From VRUE01 sp963764365 (lineage in GTDB: Bacteria > Actinomycetota > Thermoleophilia > Solirubrobacterales > 70-9), in assembly GCA_963764365.1 (NCBI GenBank), contig CAVXSI010000017.1:1-64000 (forward strand): a stretch of DNA of 64,000 nt, in the 5' to 3' direction. Of the stretch, positions 25,393 through 34,592 are shown one piece after another. Every line of letters begins with the position of its first letter. The first letter of the stretch is position 1. The position numbers and the translations under genes are program-made. Under the pieces are notes generated by a model that saw nothing but the letters and a program-made list of their open reading frames with translations, ran no database searches and was not told the DNA's origin.

Positions 25393-26118
25393 GTGTCCGA
25401 AGCAGCCGCGACCCCGCTGCCGCGCCGCGGCCGCATCTGGGTGATCCTGATCCTCGCCCTGGCGGTCGGCGGGCTCGGCTACGCGCTGGTCGGGATCGCG
25501 ACCAAGAAGGCGGGGCGCGAAGTCGTCAAGCTCGAAGGGGTCGAGAAGGCGCAGTCGATCTTCGGCGGGGTCGAGCAGGAAGGCGACCGGCTGGGCTCCC
25601 CCGGCGCCCCGGTCTCGATCCAGGTCTTCAACGACCTACAGTGCGAAAGCTGCCGCTCCAACTTCCTCGAAACGATTCCGCCGCTGGTCGAAGAGCAGGT
25701 TCGGCCGGGGAAAGTGCAGCTGCTGATGCGCCATTACTCGATCGCCGAAAACCCGCTCGAGCTGGGCTTCTTCGGCGCCGAAGCCGCCGCCCAGCAGGGC
25801 TACGGCTGGCAGTACACCTACCTCTTCTTCTACAACCAGGACGAGGCGAAGCGGTTCGGGATCGACAACCGGTTCCTCGAGTCGATGGCGGCCTCGATCG
25901 GCGAACTCGACGTGCCCGAATGGCGCCAGTACCTCGACGGCCAGGGCGGCTCCGGCGGCGCGATCGCGAAGCAGCTCGAAGGCGACGAAGAAGAGGGGAC
26001 CCGGCTCGGGATCCGCACCGAAGTGGCGATGGTCCTCAACGGCCCCGGCGGCACCCGCACCCTGCAGGACGGCCCCGACCTGGGCGAAGTCGAAGCGGCG
26101 ATCGCGGCGGTCGGCTGA
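25393..26118 (+). CDS. Membrane-anchored DsbA/thioredoxin-like protein
   Basis: 241 residues. One transmembrane segment near residues 15-36 (WVILILALAVGGLGYALVGI) followed by an extracytoplasmic thioredoxin-like domain. The CxxC site is QCESCRSNFL (about residue 85), after VSIQVFNDL, typical of the DsbA/DSBA-like thioredoxin_4 family. GTG 25393 lies 6 nt after GATAAT (25381-25386). It may oxidise or reduce exported proteins; partners are unknown. Confidence 0.85.
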   Translation: MSEAAATPLPRRGRIWVILILALAVGGLGYALVGIATKKAGREVVKLEGVEKAQSIFGGVEQEGDRLGSPGAPVSIQVFNDLQCESCRSNFLETIPPLVEEQVRPGKVQLLMRHYSIAENPLELGFFGAEAAAQQGYGWQYTYLFFYNQDEAKRFGIDNRFLESMAASIGELDVPEWRQYLDGQGGSGGAIAKQLEGDEEEGTRLGIRTEVAMVLNGPGGTRTLQDGPDLGEVEAAIAAVG

Positions 26119-26182
26119 TACGCACCGCGTTCGACCCCGGGAGAGTCGGCGGTATCTTGGCTATTCGATCTCGATCAGACGG

Positions 26183-26218
26183 CGCATCTAGATGATTATG
26201 CGTCTAGTCGTTTATACT
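26183..26218 (+). promoter_or_regulatory. Promoter and operator-like repeats of the Fic gene
   Basis: CGCAT-N10-ATGCG (26183-26202), the palindrome CATCTAGATG (26185-26194), and GCATCTAG / GCGTCTAG spaced 16 bp apart lie just before the -10 box TATACT (26213-26218), 7 nt before GTG 26226. The Fic protein has a C-terminal winged helix, so self-binding here is plausible. Confidence 0.45.
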
Positions 26219-26225
26219 TCTGGTC

Positions 26226-27317
26226 GTGATCTATGCGACCCCACCGATAGGCCCGGCTCTGCGGCGACAGCTCGACGAGCTGGCCGAGCTTCGTGCGGCC
26301 TTGGGCAGCGAGGTCAAGACGCGCAGCCGCTGGATGGGCAGCCTCCGGCGCGAGGTGAGAGCCAGCTCGATCGGGAGCTCCACCTCGATCGAGGGCTTCG
26401 CCGTCTCGCCGGAGGAGGCACTCGCGCTGGCCGACAGCAGGGAGGTCGCCGGCCGTGGCCAGGAGAATCGACAGGCGGTCGCCTGTTACGCCCGGGCGAT
26501 GGACCACGTCGGGACGATGGGAGTCGATCCCTCGTTTCGGTGGGTCGACAGGGTGATCCTCGACCTGCATTTCGACGCCTGTAATTTCCAGCGCGGCCAG
26601 GATCCCGGCCTTTGGCGCACCGGGCCGATCGGAGTCACCGCTCCCGACGGCTCGCTCGAGTACCGGGGCCCGGACGGCGAGCGGGTGGCGGCGCTGATGG
26701 GCGAGGTGGTCGAATGGCTGGCCGATGGGGACCTCGAGGTGGATGTCGTCGTGCGGGCGGCGATGGCCCACCTCCACGTCGTCTCGGTTCACCCGTTCCG
26801 CGACGGCAATGGCCGTGTTTCCCGAATCGTCCAGTCGCTGGTCCTCGCCCGAGAGGGCCTCGCGGCGCCGGAGTTCTTCTCGATCGAGGAGTTCCTGGGC
26901 GGCCACACCGAGGAGTACTACGCCGCATTGCGCGAGGCACAGGGGGGGAGCTACCAGCCGGATCGCGACGCGAGCGGATGGGTCTCCTTCTGCGTGGTGG
27001 CCCATCTCGCCCAGGCGCGACAGCGCCTCGCACAGATCAAAGCGGCCGCCACGCGCTGGGCCTCCCTGGAAGAGCTGGTCGGAGCGCGAAGCTGGCCGGA
27101 CCGACTGGCGATCGCGCTCGAGCAGAGCCTCCTCGGCGGAACCGACCGGGGCAGGTACGGCGAGGAGGCGGACGTGTCGCCCGCCACTGCAAGCGCCGAT
27201 TTCAGGCGCCTGCTCGATGCCGGCCTCGTAGAGCAGCGCGGGCGAGGCAGGAACATCAAGTACCTCGCAAGCCGGCGCCTGCGCGATGCGCTCAAAGCCG
27301 GCAACGGCGCCGGCTGA
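26226..27317 (+). CDS. Fic-domain protein with N-terminal inhibitory motif and C-terminal winged helix
   Basis: 363 residues. Fic enzymes usually transfer AMP to Ser/Thr/Tyr of target proteins. The core HPFRDGNGRVSRIV (about residues 197-210) has the catalytic His and all phosphate-binding residues. SSTSIEGF (about residues 52-59) matches the inhibitory (S/T)xxxE(G/N) helix of class II Fic proteins. Residues ~280-360 look like a winged helix (EEADVSPATASADFRRLLDA). It lies directly outside the left edge of the defence island. Confidence 0.9.
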   Translation: MIYATPPIGPALRRQLDELAELRAALGSEVKTRSRWMGSLRREVRASSIGSSTSIEGFAVSPEEALALADSREVAGRGQENRQAVACYARAMDHVGTMGVDPSFRWVDRVILDLHFDACNFQRGQDPGLWRTGPIGVTAPDGSLEYRGPDGERVAALMGEVVEWLADGDLEVDVVVRAAMAHLHVVSVHPFRDGNGRVSRIVQSLVLAREGLAAPEFFSIEEFLGGHTEEYYAALREAQGGSYQPDRDASGWVSFCVVAHLAQARQRLAQIKAAATRWASLEELVGARSWPDRLAIALEQSLLGGTDRGRYGEEADVSPATASADFRRLLDAGLVEQRGRGRNIKYLASRRLRDALKAGNGAG

Positions 27318-27350
27318 GACAGCTCACCCGAGCGGCAGGGTGCGAGCTTC

Positions 27351-27367
27351 AATCGGGGCGCCCGGAT
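27351..27367 (+). repeat. Putative attachment site, left (copy of tRNA-Pro 3' end)
   Basis: The 17 bp AATCGGGGCGCCCGGAT are identical to 38896-38912, which is the 3' end of the tRNA-Pro gene. Direct repeats of a tRNA end on both sides of foreign genes are the mark of site-specific integration. Confidence 0.7.
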
Positions 27368-27539
27368 CAACTTCGCATGAGAACTGGGATTTCAGGCGGT
27401 CGCATGCCGTTTGCATGCTGGATCCAAAGCAGATCCGAGCCATTCGTCGATCTGTCCGGGCTGCGTCCGGAACGTGGAGCTCGCGTCTAAAAGGATGGGT
27501 CAAGCGCCTGTGGTCGACAGGTTCGTAGGGGACTCGGCC

Positions 27540-30500
27540 CTACTGAACTTCCACGCCGATCATCTCCCAGAACGCCGTCTCGGCGATCAGTCTCACGCCG
27601 TACTCGCGAGCTTGTTTGACCTTGCCAGACATCGAGTCCGGGTCGGCCATGACGAGCAGGTCGAGTTTCTTGGTGACTCGCGGCAGCACCGTCAAGTCCG
27701 GCGGCGGTTGCCAGGTCGGTTGCTTTCTGCCTGGTCATCACGTCGCCGTCGTGGCGACAGGTGAGCGCGCCCGTGAAGCAGACAGTTTGTCCAGCCAGAT
27801 TGAGGCTCGGAGTGGCTGCGCCGCTCGTAGGTGCCGCGACACTGGGCTGCTCCATCCGCTTCTCAAGGTCGGTGACTCCCAGGGCCTGGCCGACGAGGTA
27901 GAGGTCCTCCCGCTCCCGGGCGGTGATTTCGCCGTCGCGCAAGGCCACGGAGATGAGGTGATCCATATAGTCGCCATGAAGGCGATTGAGTCCCTGCTCG
28001 TCGATCCCCAACATCGCTGCCGTGGCGATTAGTTCCTCGCGCTCGACCGAGTCGAGATGACGGTCCTCGATCGCTCGCTCGAGCACCTCCATGTAGGCGG
28101 TCTCGTCGGCGCCGTCGCTTCCTGGCGGGAGGTCCGCTCGCTCGATCAGGTCGGTGAGGGCCGAACGCTCCGCCTGCAGCGAGGACGCCGCCTCGCGCGG
28201 TTTCGCTTGCGCGCGCGGCCTGTCCGCCGGCCATTCGTTTCGCCGACGCAGCCGCCCTTTGACCAGCGCGTCAGTGGCGCCGTACCGGTCCAGGTAGGAC
28301 GCGAGGATCGCGGCCGCTGCTTCCGCGTCCCCGAGCGCGGTATGCGGGGGCGCCGCCAGGCCGAGGGAGGCGCAGCAGTCGATGAGCCGGCGGCGGGTGC
28401 CACCGATGGCCAGCCGCGAGGCCAACTCCATCGTGCAGACCATCGGCAGTGGCGCGACGTCGACTCCGGCGCGCGCCAATTCGTTCTCGATGAAGGCCCT
28501 ATCGAAGCGGGCATTGTGCGCGACAAGGACATGGCCGGCGAGCCGGTCGCAGACATCGCCGAGGACGTCGCCGAAGCGGGGGGCGTCGGTGACCTCCCGG
28601 GTCCGGATCCCGTGGACGCCGATCGGACCGAGGTCCCGGTCGGGGCAGAGCAGCGTCGTCCAACGGTCGAGGATCTCGCCGCGGGCGTCGGTCGTCAGCA
28701 GCGCCAGCTCGACGATGCGGTGCTGGGCTCCCACGTGCAGCCCGGTCGTCTCGCAGTCGAGGACGACTAACCTTGGCGCACCTGAGCTGGCCGAGCCGCC
28801 TCGGAGCGGCTCTGGTTCGGCGGAAGTCGCATCGGCCTCCGTCAGCTCTGCAACCGCCGCCTTCGCTCCGACGACGTCGAGGCGAGCCGTCGCGCAATCT
28901 CTGAGCAGCAGCTCGGGGTCGAGCAGCCGGTGATGCTTCTCGGTCTCCAGGTTCTTCACCGTCCCGGCGAGCCAAACCGGATCGGGATCCACGGCTGACC
29001 CGAAGGCCTCTGAGAGGACACCGCGCAGCTCTGCCGGCGGAACCTCGCGCACGACCAGTGCCTGGCCCTCGGCATCGACGTGGTGCCCTTGGGCTCGGAT
29101 TCCGAGCGCGAGGGTGGCGGTAACGCGGTCTCCCTTCCACGGGAAATAGGCCGATCCATCCTCGAACGGAATGACCTGGCGGCGGTCGAGGCCCAGCGAA
29201 CAGAAGGCAGCTCTTCCCTGCCTCAGCAGCTCCGTCGCTCGCGGATCGAGGAACGCAGGCACTGAGTCCCCTAGGTAGATCTCACGCATTCGCCGCCGGA
29301 TCTCGTCATGGAGCTCGCCAACCCCACCGAAGAAGCGCGGAACCTTCCCGCCCTTGGCAGGCACGACGGTGATGACTCGACGCTCCTCGTCGACCTCGAT
29401 CACCTTCCACCTGCGCCCGCCGAAGATCAGGTAGGACCCTTCCGAAAGGGGCGAGCGCACCGGAATCGTCCCCAGTTCGGTCCCCTCGCTGAGCAGGCGG
29501 TACTCCTCGGGCGTGGTGAAGGCCGAGTAGAACGAGTAGTGACCGACGATTTGCTCGCCACGGGGGGTCAGGATCAGCTCATGGTCGCCGACCTGCTGGA
29601 TCACGTCCCGTGCCGCGAGGCCGCGGAGCAACTTGACGAAGTCCTGGCGGTCGAGGTCGAAGGGACCGCTTCCGCAGAGCGCGGCCCAGATGTCGTCAGC
29701 CAGCGCGCCGCCGTTCTGGGCGATCACCGAGAGCAGCTGCTGGATCAAGGTCGAGACGTGCAGCGCTCCGTCGGTCGGTGGCTCGAACCAGCCGTCGATC
29801 AAAGCCTCGACCAGCGCGATCGACTGGACGAGTCCTTCGCGCAGTTCGTCGCTCGGCGCTGCACCCGAGCCAAGGTCGCTCTCGGTCACGTACATGCGCA
29901 GGATCGACGGGTCTCCTGGTCGCCTGCCGCTGCGACCAAGTCGCTGTCGCAGGGCGGCAGTTGAGAACGGGGGGTCGACCTGGCCGACGCAGTTGACGCT
30001 GCCGACGTCGATTCCGAGCTCCAGCGTCGAGGTGCAGATCGCCGTCGCCGGATGCGAGGAGCGGAGCATCCGCTCGACGTCCTCCCGCAGGGTCTTGGAG
30101 AGGTTGCTGTGGTGGGGGAAGAACTCGACCGGCACCCGCTCCTCCTCGCAACGGTGACGCAGCAGGTCGGCGAATTCCTCGACGCTCTGGCGCGAGTTGG
30201 CAAAGACGAGGTTGTCGGTGCCGCGCAGCACGCCGTAGAGGTGCGCGGCGATTTCGAGTCGGTCGCCGGCGGGGCTCATCTCGGCGAGGTCGCCAACGGG
30301 GTCAGAACTCGAGTCGGATTCGTCAGCCGGGTAAGCGGGAGGCTTGGCCACGTATCCGCGCAGCTGGACCTTCAGCGTCCGGTGGTCGTCGGCCGACTCG
30401 ATTAGCTCGACCTCGGCGCCGCCCCCAGGCCGCATGAACTCGGCGGCGATCGCCATGTCGCCGAGGGTCGCGCTCAGTCCGACCCGCCGGGGCTTCTGGC

Positions 30501-31074
30501 GGCCCGCGAGCTCGATCCGGTGCAGGATCGATTGCAGCTGCCGGCCGCGCTCGGAGCCGATGAAGGCGTGCAGCTCGTCGATCACGACATAGCGAAGACC
30601 GCCGAAGATCTTCGGTGCGCTCGAGCCATGGTTGACGAAGATCGACTCCAGCGACTCCGGCGTGATCATCAGGATTCCGCGTGGCCGCTCTCGCACTTGC
30701 CGCTTCGGCTTGTCCCCGATGTCGCCGTGCCAACTCGCCAAGTCGATCCCAGTCGCCTCGCAGAGCAGTTCCAGGCGCTGGTGCTGGTCGTTGATCAGCG
30801 CCTTCAGGGGAGCGATGTAGAGCGCTCCGATGCCGGCCTCGACCGGATCACGGCGCAGGGAGGTGAGGATCGGCAGGAACGCCGCCTCCGTCTTGCCGGC
30901 GGCGGTTGCGGCGGCGATGATCAGATCCTGGGACGTCGTCAGGAGCGAGGTGATCGCGCGCTCCTGAATCGGGCGCAACGCACTCCATTCGTTGCGCCAA
31001 ATCCACTCTTGGACCTCCTCGTCTAGGAGCTCGAACGCCGGCGGCTCAGATCTCGAAGGAGGCAAGCTCATCAT
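27540..31074 (-). CDS. sngC: Shango-type DEAD/DEAH helicase fused to DnaQ-like exonuclease, TerB-like and BRCT domains (apparent frameshift near the end)
   Basis: About 1177 residues if one frameshift is corrected. Residues ~1-720: Lhr-like SF2 helicase with AATAAGKTEAAF (Walker A), VIDELHAFIG (DExH), SATLGD and QRLGRSGRRPGD. Residues ~775-940: DEDDh exonuclease (VVLDCETTGLH, LVAHNARFD, HTALGDAEAA). Then a TerB-like helical segment (SVALRDGEITAREREDLY) and a C-terminal BRCT (LNLAGQTVCFTGAL). Within BRCT the frame breaks at about 27694: CTTG where CTG gives TVLPRVTKKLDLLVMADPDS to a stop at 27540. Start ATG 31074 is chosen; it overlaps sngB by 29 nt. Confidence 0.82.
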
Positions 31075-32369
31075 CGGCACCCGGCGTGTCGGATTCCTCG
31101 ACGTCGAGTGGCTGCAGGTCGGGGTTTCGCTCTCGCTCCAGTTCGACCCTGTCAACCAGGTCGCTCCACTGGACCTGGGGGTTCTGTTCCACGACCATCA
31201 GCAAGCCGACGAATGCCTTGACGCTACTGCGCGGGGTGCGGAAGTGCGCGTCGCCGATCTTCTTGGAGCAGTGAGACATGAACGCCTCTATCCCGTCGTT
31301 GGGCACGAGGTACTGACTCTCATCGCCCGACGCCTGCACGTGCCGGATGTTCTGCAGGAGGACGAAGAGATCCTCCGGGCTGAGATTGGCGAGCCGCAGG
31401 ACTGGACCCTTATAGTCGACGATCCCCTCGCGCACGAACTGGTTCTCGGCGAGCCTGCTTTGAAGAGCCTCGTAGCTGTAGAGGCCCTTGCGGGGATCCA
31501 TCAGGAAGTCGGGGGTCCCTCCGAGGAGGAAGCCGATGCCATCTCCACTGGCGAGCGTGTCGTTGAGGATCCGCAGGATCTGCTCGTAGTTGGACTTCCG
31601 CGCCTGAGAGCTGGGCAGCTTGAAGAGGTTGACCAACTCGTCCAGGCAGACGAAGAGGCCTGCATAGTCGGCCAGCCGCACGAAGCGGCCGAACAGCTTC
31701 AGATGGTCGTAGACGCTGGCGTCCGTCACGATGGTCCGCACGCCCAGCGCTTGGCGCGCGTCGGTCTTGGTCGCATACTCGCCGCGCAGCCAGCGAATCG
31801 CAGCCGCCTGGAGCTCGTCATCTCCGCTTTCATGGCCCTTGCAGTAAGCGGCGATCACGCTCGCGAAGTCGTAGCCGCCAACCATCTCGGTCAGGCTCGC
31901 CAAGCCGCTCGTTGATGACGCTCTCGGCGCTGACTCCTCGCTTCTGGGCATCGCCGCTCGCGGTGGCGACGAAGCGCTCGACGATGCTCTGCAGGGCACC
32001 GCCTTCCGGCTTCGAACGGGTGGAGAGGTTTCGCATCAGCGCGGCGTACAGGGACCGTGCCTGGCCGCCGGTCGCATGGAGGCGGCGATCGGGGGTGAGG
32101 TCGGCGTGGACGGTGACGAGTCGCTTCTCCATCGCCACCGAGCGGATCAGCTGCACGAAGAAGGTCTTTCCCGACCCATACTCGCCGATCACGAAGCGGA
32201 TCGACGAGCCTCCGTCCGCGATGCGGTCGATGTCTTCGACCAGGGCCGTCACCTCTCGGGCGCGACCCACCTGGATGTGCTGCTGGCCGACCCTGGGAAC
32301 GATCCCTGCGCCAAGCGACTGGAGAATCGCGTCCCGTTCTCTCGGTCTGATCTTTCCTCCTGGGCTCAC
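31046..32369 (-). CDS. sngB: Shango-type ATPase, DUF2791 / BrxD-like (apparent frameshift)
   Basis: 440 residues if one +1 frameshift is corrected. The first part (32369 to ~31903) has Walker A GEYGSGKTFF; the second, in another frame, has MVGGYDFASVIAAY, RWLRGEYATKTDAR, Walker B LFVCLDELVNL and LLGGTPDFL. The join is at VINERL / ASLTEMVGGY, where CTTGGC should be CTGGC. GTG 32369 overlaps the sngA stop (GTGA) and follows AAGGAG. Such ATPases are known from BREX and Shango defence operons. If the shift is real the protein would be broken. Confidence 0.82.
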
Positions 32370-34591
32370 GACTGCATCTCCTTTGCGATTTCGACATCCA
32401 CCTCGATCGGTTCGCCGCCCTCTGCGAGGGGTGCCCCACACAGGTCGAAAGCGAGTTCGTTGAGCGACTCGAGCGTCCCGTCGACCATCAGGTCCAGCCT
32501 GGCGGCGAGTTGCTCGACGTCCTGCCGGGTCCACGACTCCTGCTTGCCGAGCTCTTCGAGGAAGGTGGCGCTGGCGCGATCCAGTCCGTTTGCATCGGCG
32601 GTGGTCGGCTCCGGTGGGCGCGACTCGGGCTCGCTTTCCTCCTCGACGAAGATCTCGGCGAGAAGGGATGAGACCGCAGCGGTTTCCTCGATCTTTTCGT
32701 CGATCGCGTTCCGGTCGAGCCCTCTGCCCTCCTCCCCTTCTGGTCGGGGCGGAACAGGGTGCCCCGCCTCCTCTGGCCGGCCCTCGCGGACGACCACCGG
32801 CTCATCTCCCGCGGTGATCGCGTGCAGATCCGAGTAGACGGTCTCGGGGTCGAGGTCGAGCAGGGAGAAGATCTTCTGCAGCGTCTTCACCTCGGCCGGG
32901 TCGATCTCCCCATCCGCCGCCGCCAGGGTGACCACCGCACTGGCGACGGCGCGGCGCTCGTCTGGGCCGAGCGCCTCCAACCGCTTACGCAGGCTGCTCG
33001 GCTTCGGTGGCGAATGCATGAGCCACCGGGCATGCGCGCGAAGTCGGTGCCTCTCTCCCTCATACAGCTCCCGCGCACCGTGGATGTGGGATTCGAGCAT
33101 CTCCTCCTCCTCGTCGCTGACGACGCCATCGGCCGCTGCCACCGCCGCCAGCAGATGGAGCAGGAGGCTTGCGACGGCGTACGCGGGAGACGGCGTGCGT
33201 GGGTCGCCAGCCTGCCCGGGAAAGACGACCGCCGTGGTCTCACGCTTCAGGGGCGGGCCACCGAAACGCGGGTCAGGCTCGATGCCGTACCCAAGCTTTT
33301 CAAGCAGCTGGGCGACCATCACCGCCTCCTTCTTCGGCAGCTTGTCGGACTCGGGAGACCAGAGGTCGATCAGCTCGGCGCTTTCGATCAGCCATGGCTC
33401 CTCACCTGAAGTCAGCTGCTCGAGCCGGCTGCGCAAGCTTCGGAGCTCACGGTTGTCGGCCTTGGCGAGCAGGGGTGCAGGCAACAGCGCCGTACCTTTG
33501 AAGTCGGTGCCCTCGGGGTTGCGGCCCAGCCAGCGGCTGTAGGCATCGAGCTCGGTGCAGCAGTCGCGGCCGAGCTCGCGCAGCGTCTCGACCAGCTCGG
33601 TCGACTGACATACGTCTGGGAGCTTGGTCTGCTCTTCGACTTCTTCGAGGCCCCGGCTTGCTGGCCGGTAGCGAAGTGAGAGGAGCGGAACGCTTGGAAG
33701 CTTCAGTCCCTCGCCGAAGCGCTCGCGGTAGCGGAGTTCGAAAAGGTCGGCGAACTCGGCGGCGCATCGCTCCGCCGGGGTCCGCAGATAGGCCTCCGGA
33801 CTGGTCAGGACCCAACTGGTCGCCAGTTCGCCGGGGAGGGGAAGCCCAGCGGCGGCGACCTCACCCATCATCAGCCGCAGCGCCATCGGTACGTCCCAGC
33901 CAGCCTTCTCGCGCGGAGGCTCCGTATTGCCGACGCCGGCGAGCTGGTCCTGAGCCGCGATGAAGTCGAGCAGGTTCTTCAGGTAGTCGACGAACGAGCG
34001 GTGCTGGTCGTCCGTGGCTTCGTCTCCCATGCGTCTCAGCTCGGCAACGAGCGTTCCCCGCTCTGCCGCTGCATTCGAGTCATGCTTCGCATCGAAGAGG
34101 AGCCGTCGCTCCAATCCGTAGAAGTAGAGGAAGAGGTAGGACTGATCGGCATCGCTGATCCGTCGCGGACCCGCGAGCCAGTCCAGGTAGGAGCCGCGAT
34201 GCCCGGCCGAGAGCCGGTCGTAGGAGGGCCAGTAGCCGGCGGCAGGTTCGCCCGGCGCGGCGGTGGCGGCAGGCAGAGTCGGACTGATCAGCGCCGGCTC
34301 CAGCCAGTACTCGGTGTCGGCCCCCGGCAGATTCTCTCCCACGTAGACCAGGCCGCGGATCCGGCGGCCCCCGACCTCGACCTCCCGGCTGGCGGGGATC
34401 CAGCATTGAGACGCGGTTTGGCGCGGGCCCCGCGCGGCGCTCTCGGTAGAGAATCCCCAGTCGGGCTCGACCGGTATCTCGATACTCGAAACCTCGTCGC
34501 CGATTCTTACGGTCAACTCATAAGTCGGCTCGTACGCAGGTTGTCGGCGAGCCGGTGCGGGCCGGTTGCGCCAGCGATCGAAGAGGCCCAT
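32366..34591 (-). CDS. sngA: Shango-type TerB-domain protein
   Basis: 741 residues, intact. N-terminal TerB-N domain (residues ~60-270: CWIPASREVEVGGRRIRGLV, EYWLEPALI, YWPSYDRLSAGHRGSYLDWL, YLFLYFYGLERRLLFD). A central TerB domain (residues ~480-610) repeats the AAADGVVSDEEEEML and AAADGEIDPAEVKTL pattern. The C-terminal ~80 residues fit TerB-C. TerB-N/TerB-C proteins encoded with a DUF2791 ATPase and a helicase make up the Shango anti-phage system. It follows the nuclease-helicase gene by 1 nt. Confidence 0.85.
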   Translation of the reverse strand: MGLFDRWRNRPAPARRQPAYEPTYELTVRIGDEVSSIEIPVEPDWGFSTESAARGPRQTASQCWIPASREVEVGGRRIRGLVYVGENLPGADTEYWLEPALISPTLPAATAAPGEPAAGYWPSYDRLSAGHRGSYLDWLAGPRRISDADQSYLFLYFYGLERRLLFDAKHDSNAAAERGTLVAELRRMGDEATDDQHRSFVDYLKNLLDFIAAQDQLAGVGNTEPPREKAGWDVPMALRLMMGEVAAAGLPLPGELATSWVLTSPEAYLRTPAERCAAEFADLFELRYRERFGEGLKLPSVPLLSLRYRPASRGLEEVEEQTKLPDVCQSTELVETLRELGRDCCTELDAYSRWLGRNPEGTDFKGTALLPAPLLAKADNRELRSLRSRLEQLTSGEEPWLIESAELIDLWSPESDKLPKKEAVMVAQLLEKLGYGIEPDPRFGGPPLKRETTAVVFPGQAGDPRTPSPAYAVASLLLHLLAAVAAADGVVSDEEEEMLESHIHGARELYEGERHRLRAHARWLMHSPPKPSSLRKRLEALGPDERRAVASAVVTLAAADGEIDPAEVKTLQKIFSLLDLDPETVYSDLHAITAGDEPVVVREGRPEEAGHPVPPRPEGEEGRGLDRNAIDEKIEETAAVSSLLAEIFVEEESEPESRPPEPTTADANGLDRASATFLEELGKQESWTRQDVEQLAARLDLMVDGTLESLNELAFDLCGAPLAEGGEPIEVDVEIAKEMQS

Positions 34592-34592
34592 C

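Noticed and set aside
27368..27539. Integrase fragment near the left attachment site
   Set aside because: No tyrosine or serine recombinase motif is seen on either strand in this stretch.
28057..30405. Several + strand open frames within the helicase gene
   Set aside because: They are antisense shadows; the - strand carries clear helicase and exonuclease motifs throughout.
32366..34591. Tellurite resistance function for the TerB protein
   Set aside because: TerB-N/TerB-C proteins next to a DUF2791 ATPase and helicase are associated with phage defence; no other ter genes are present.
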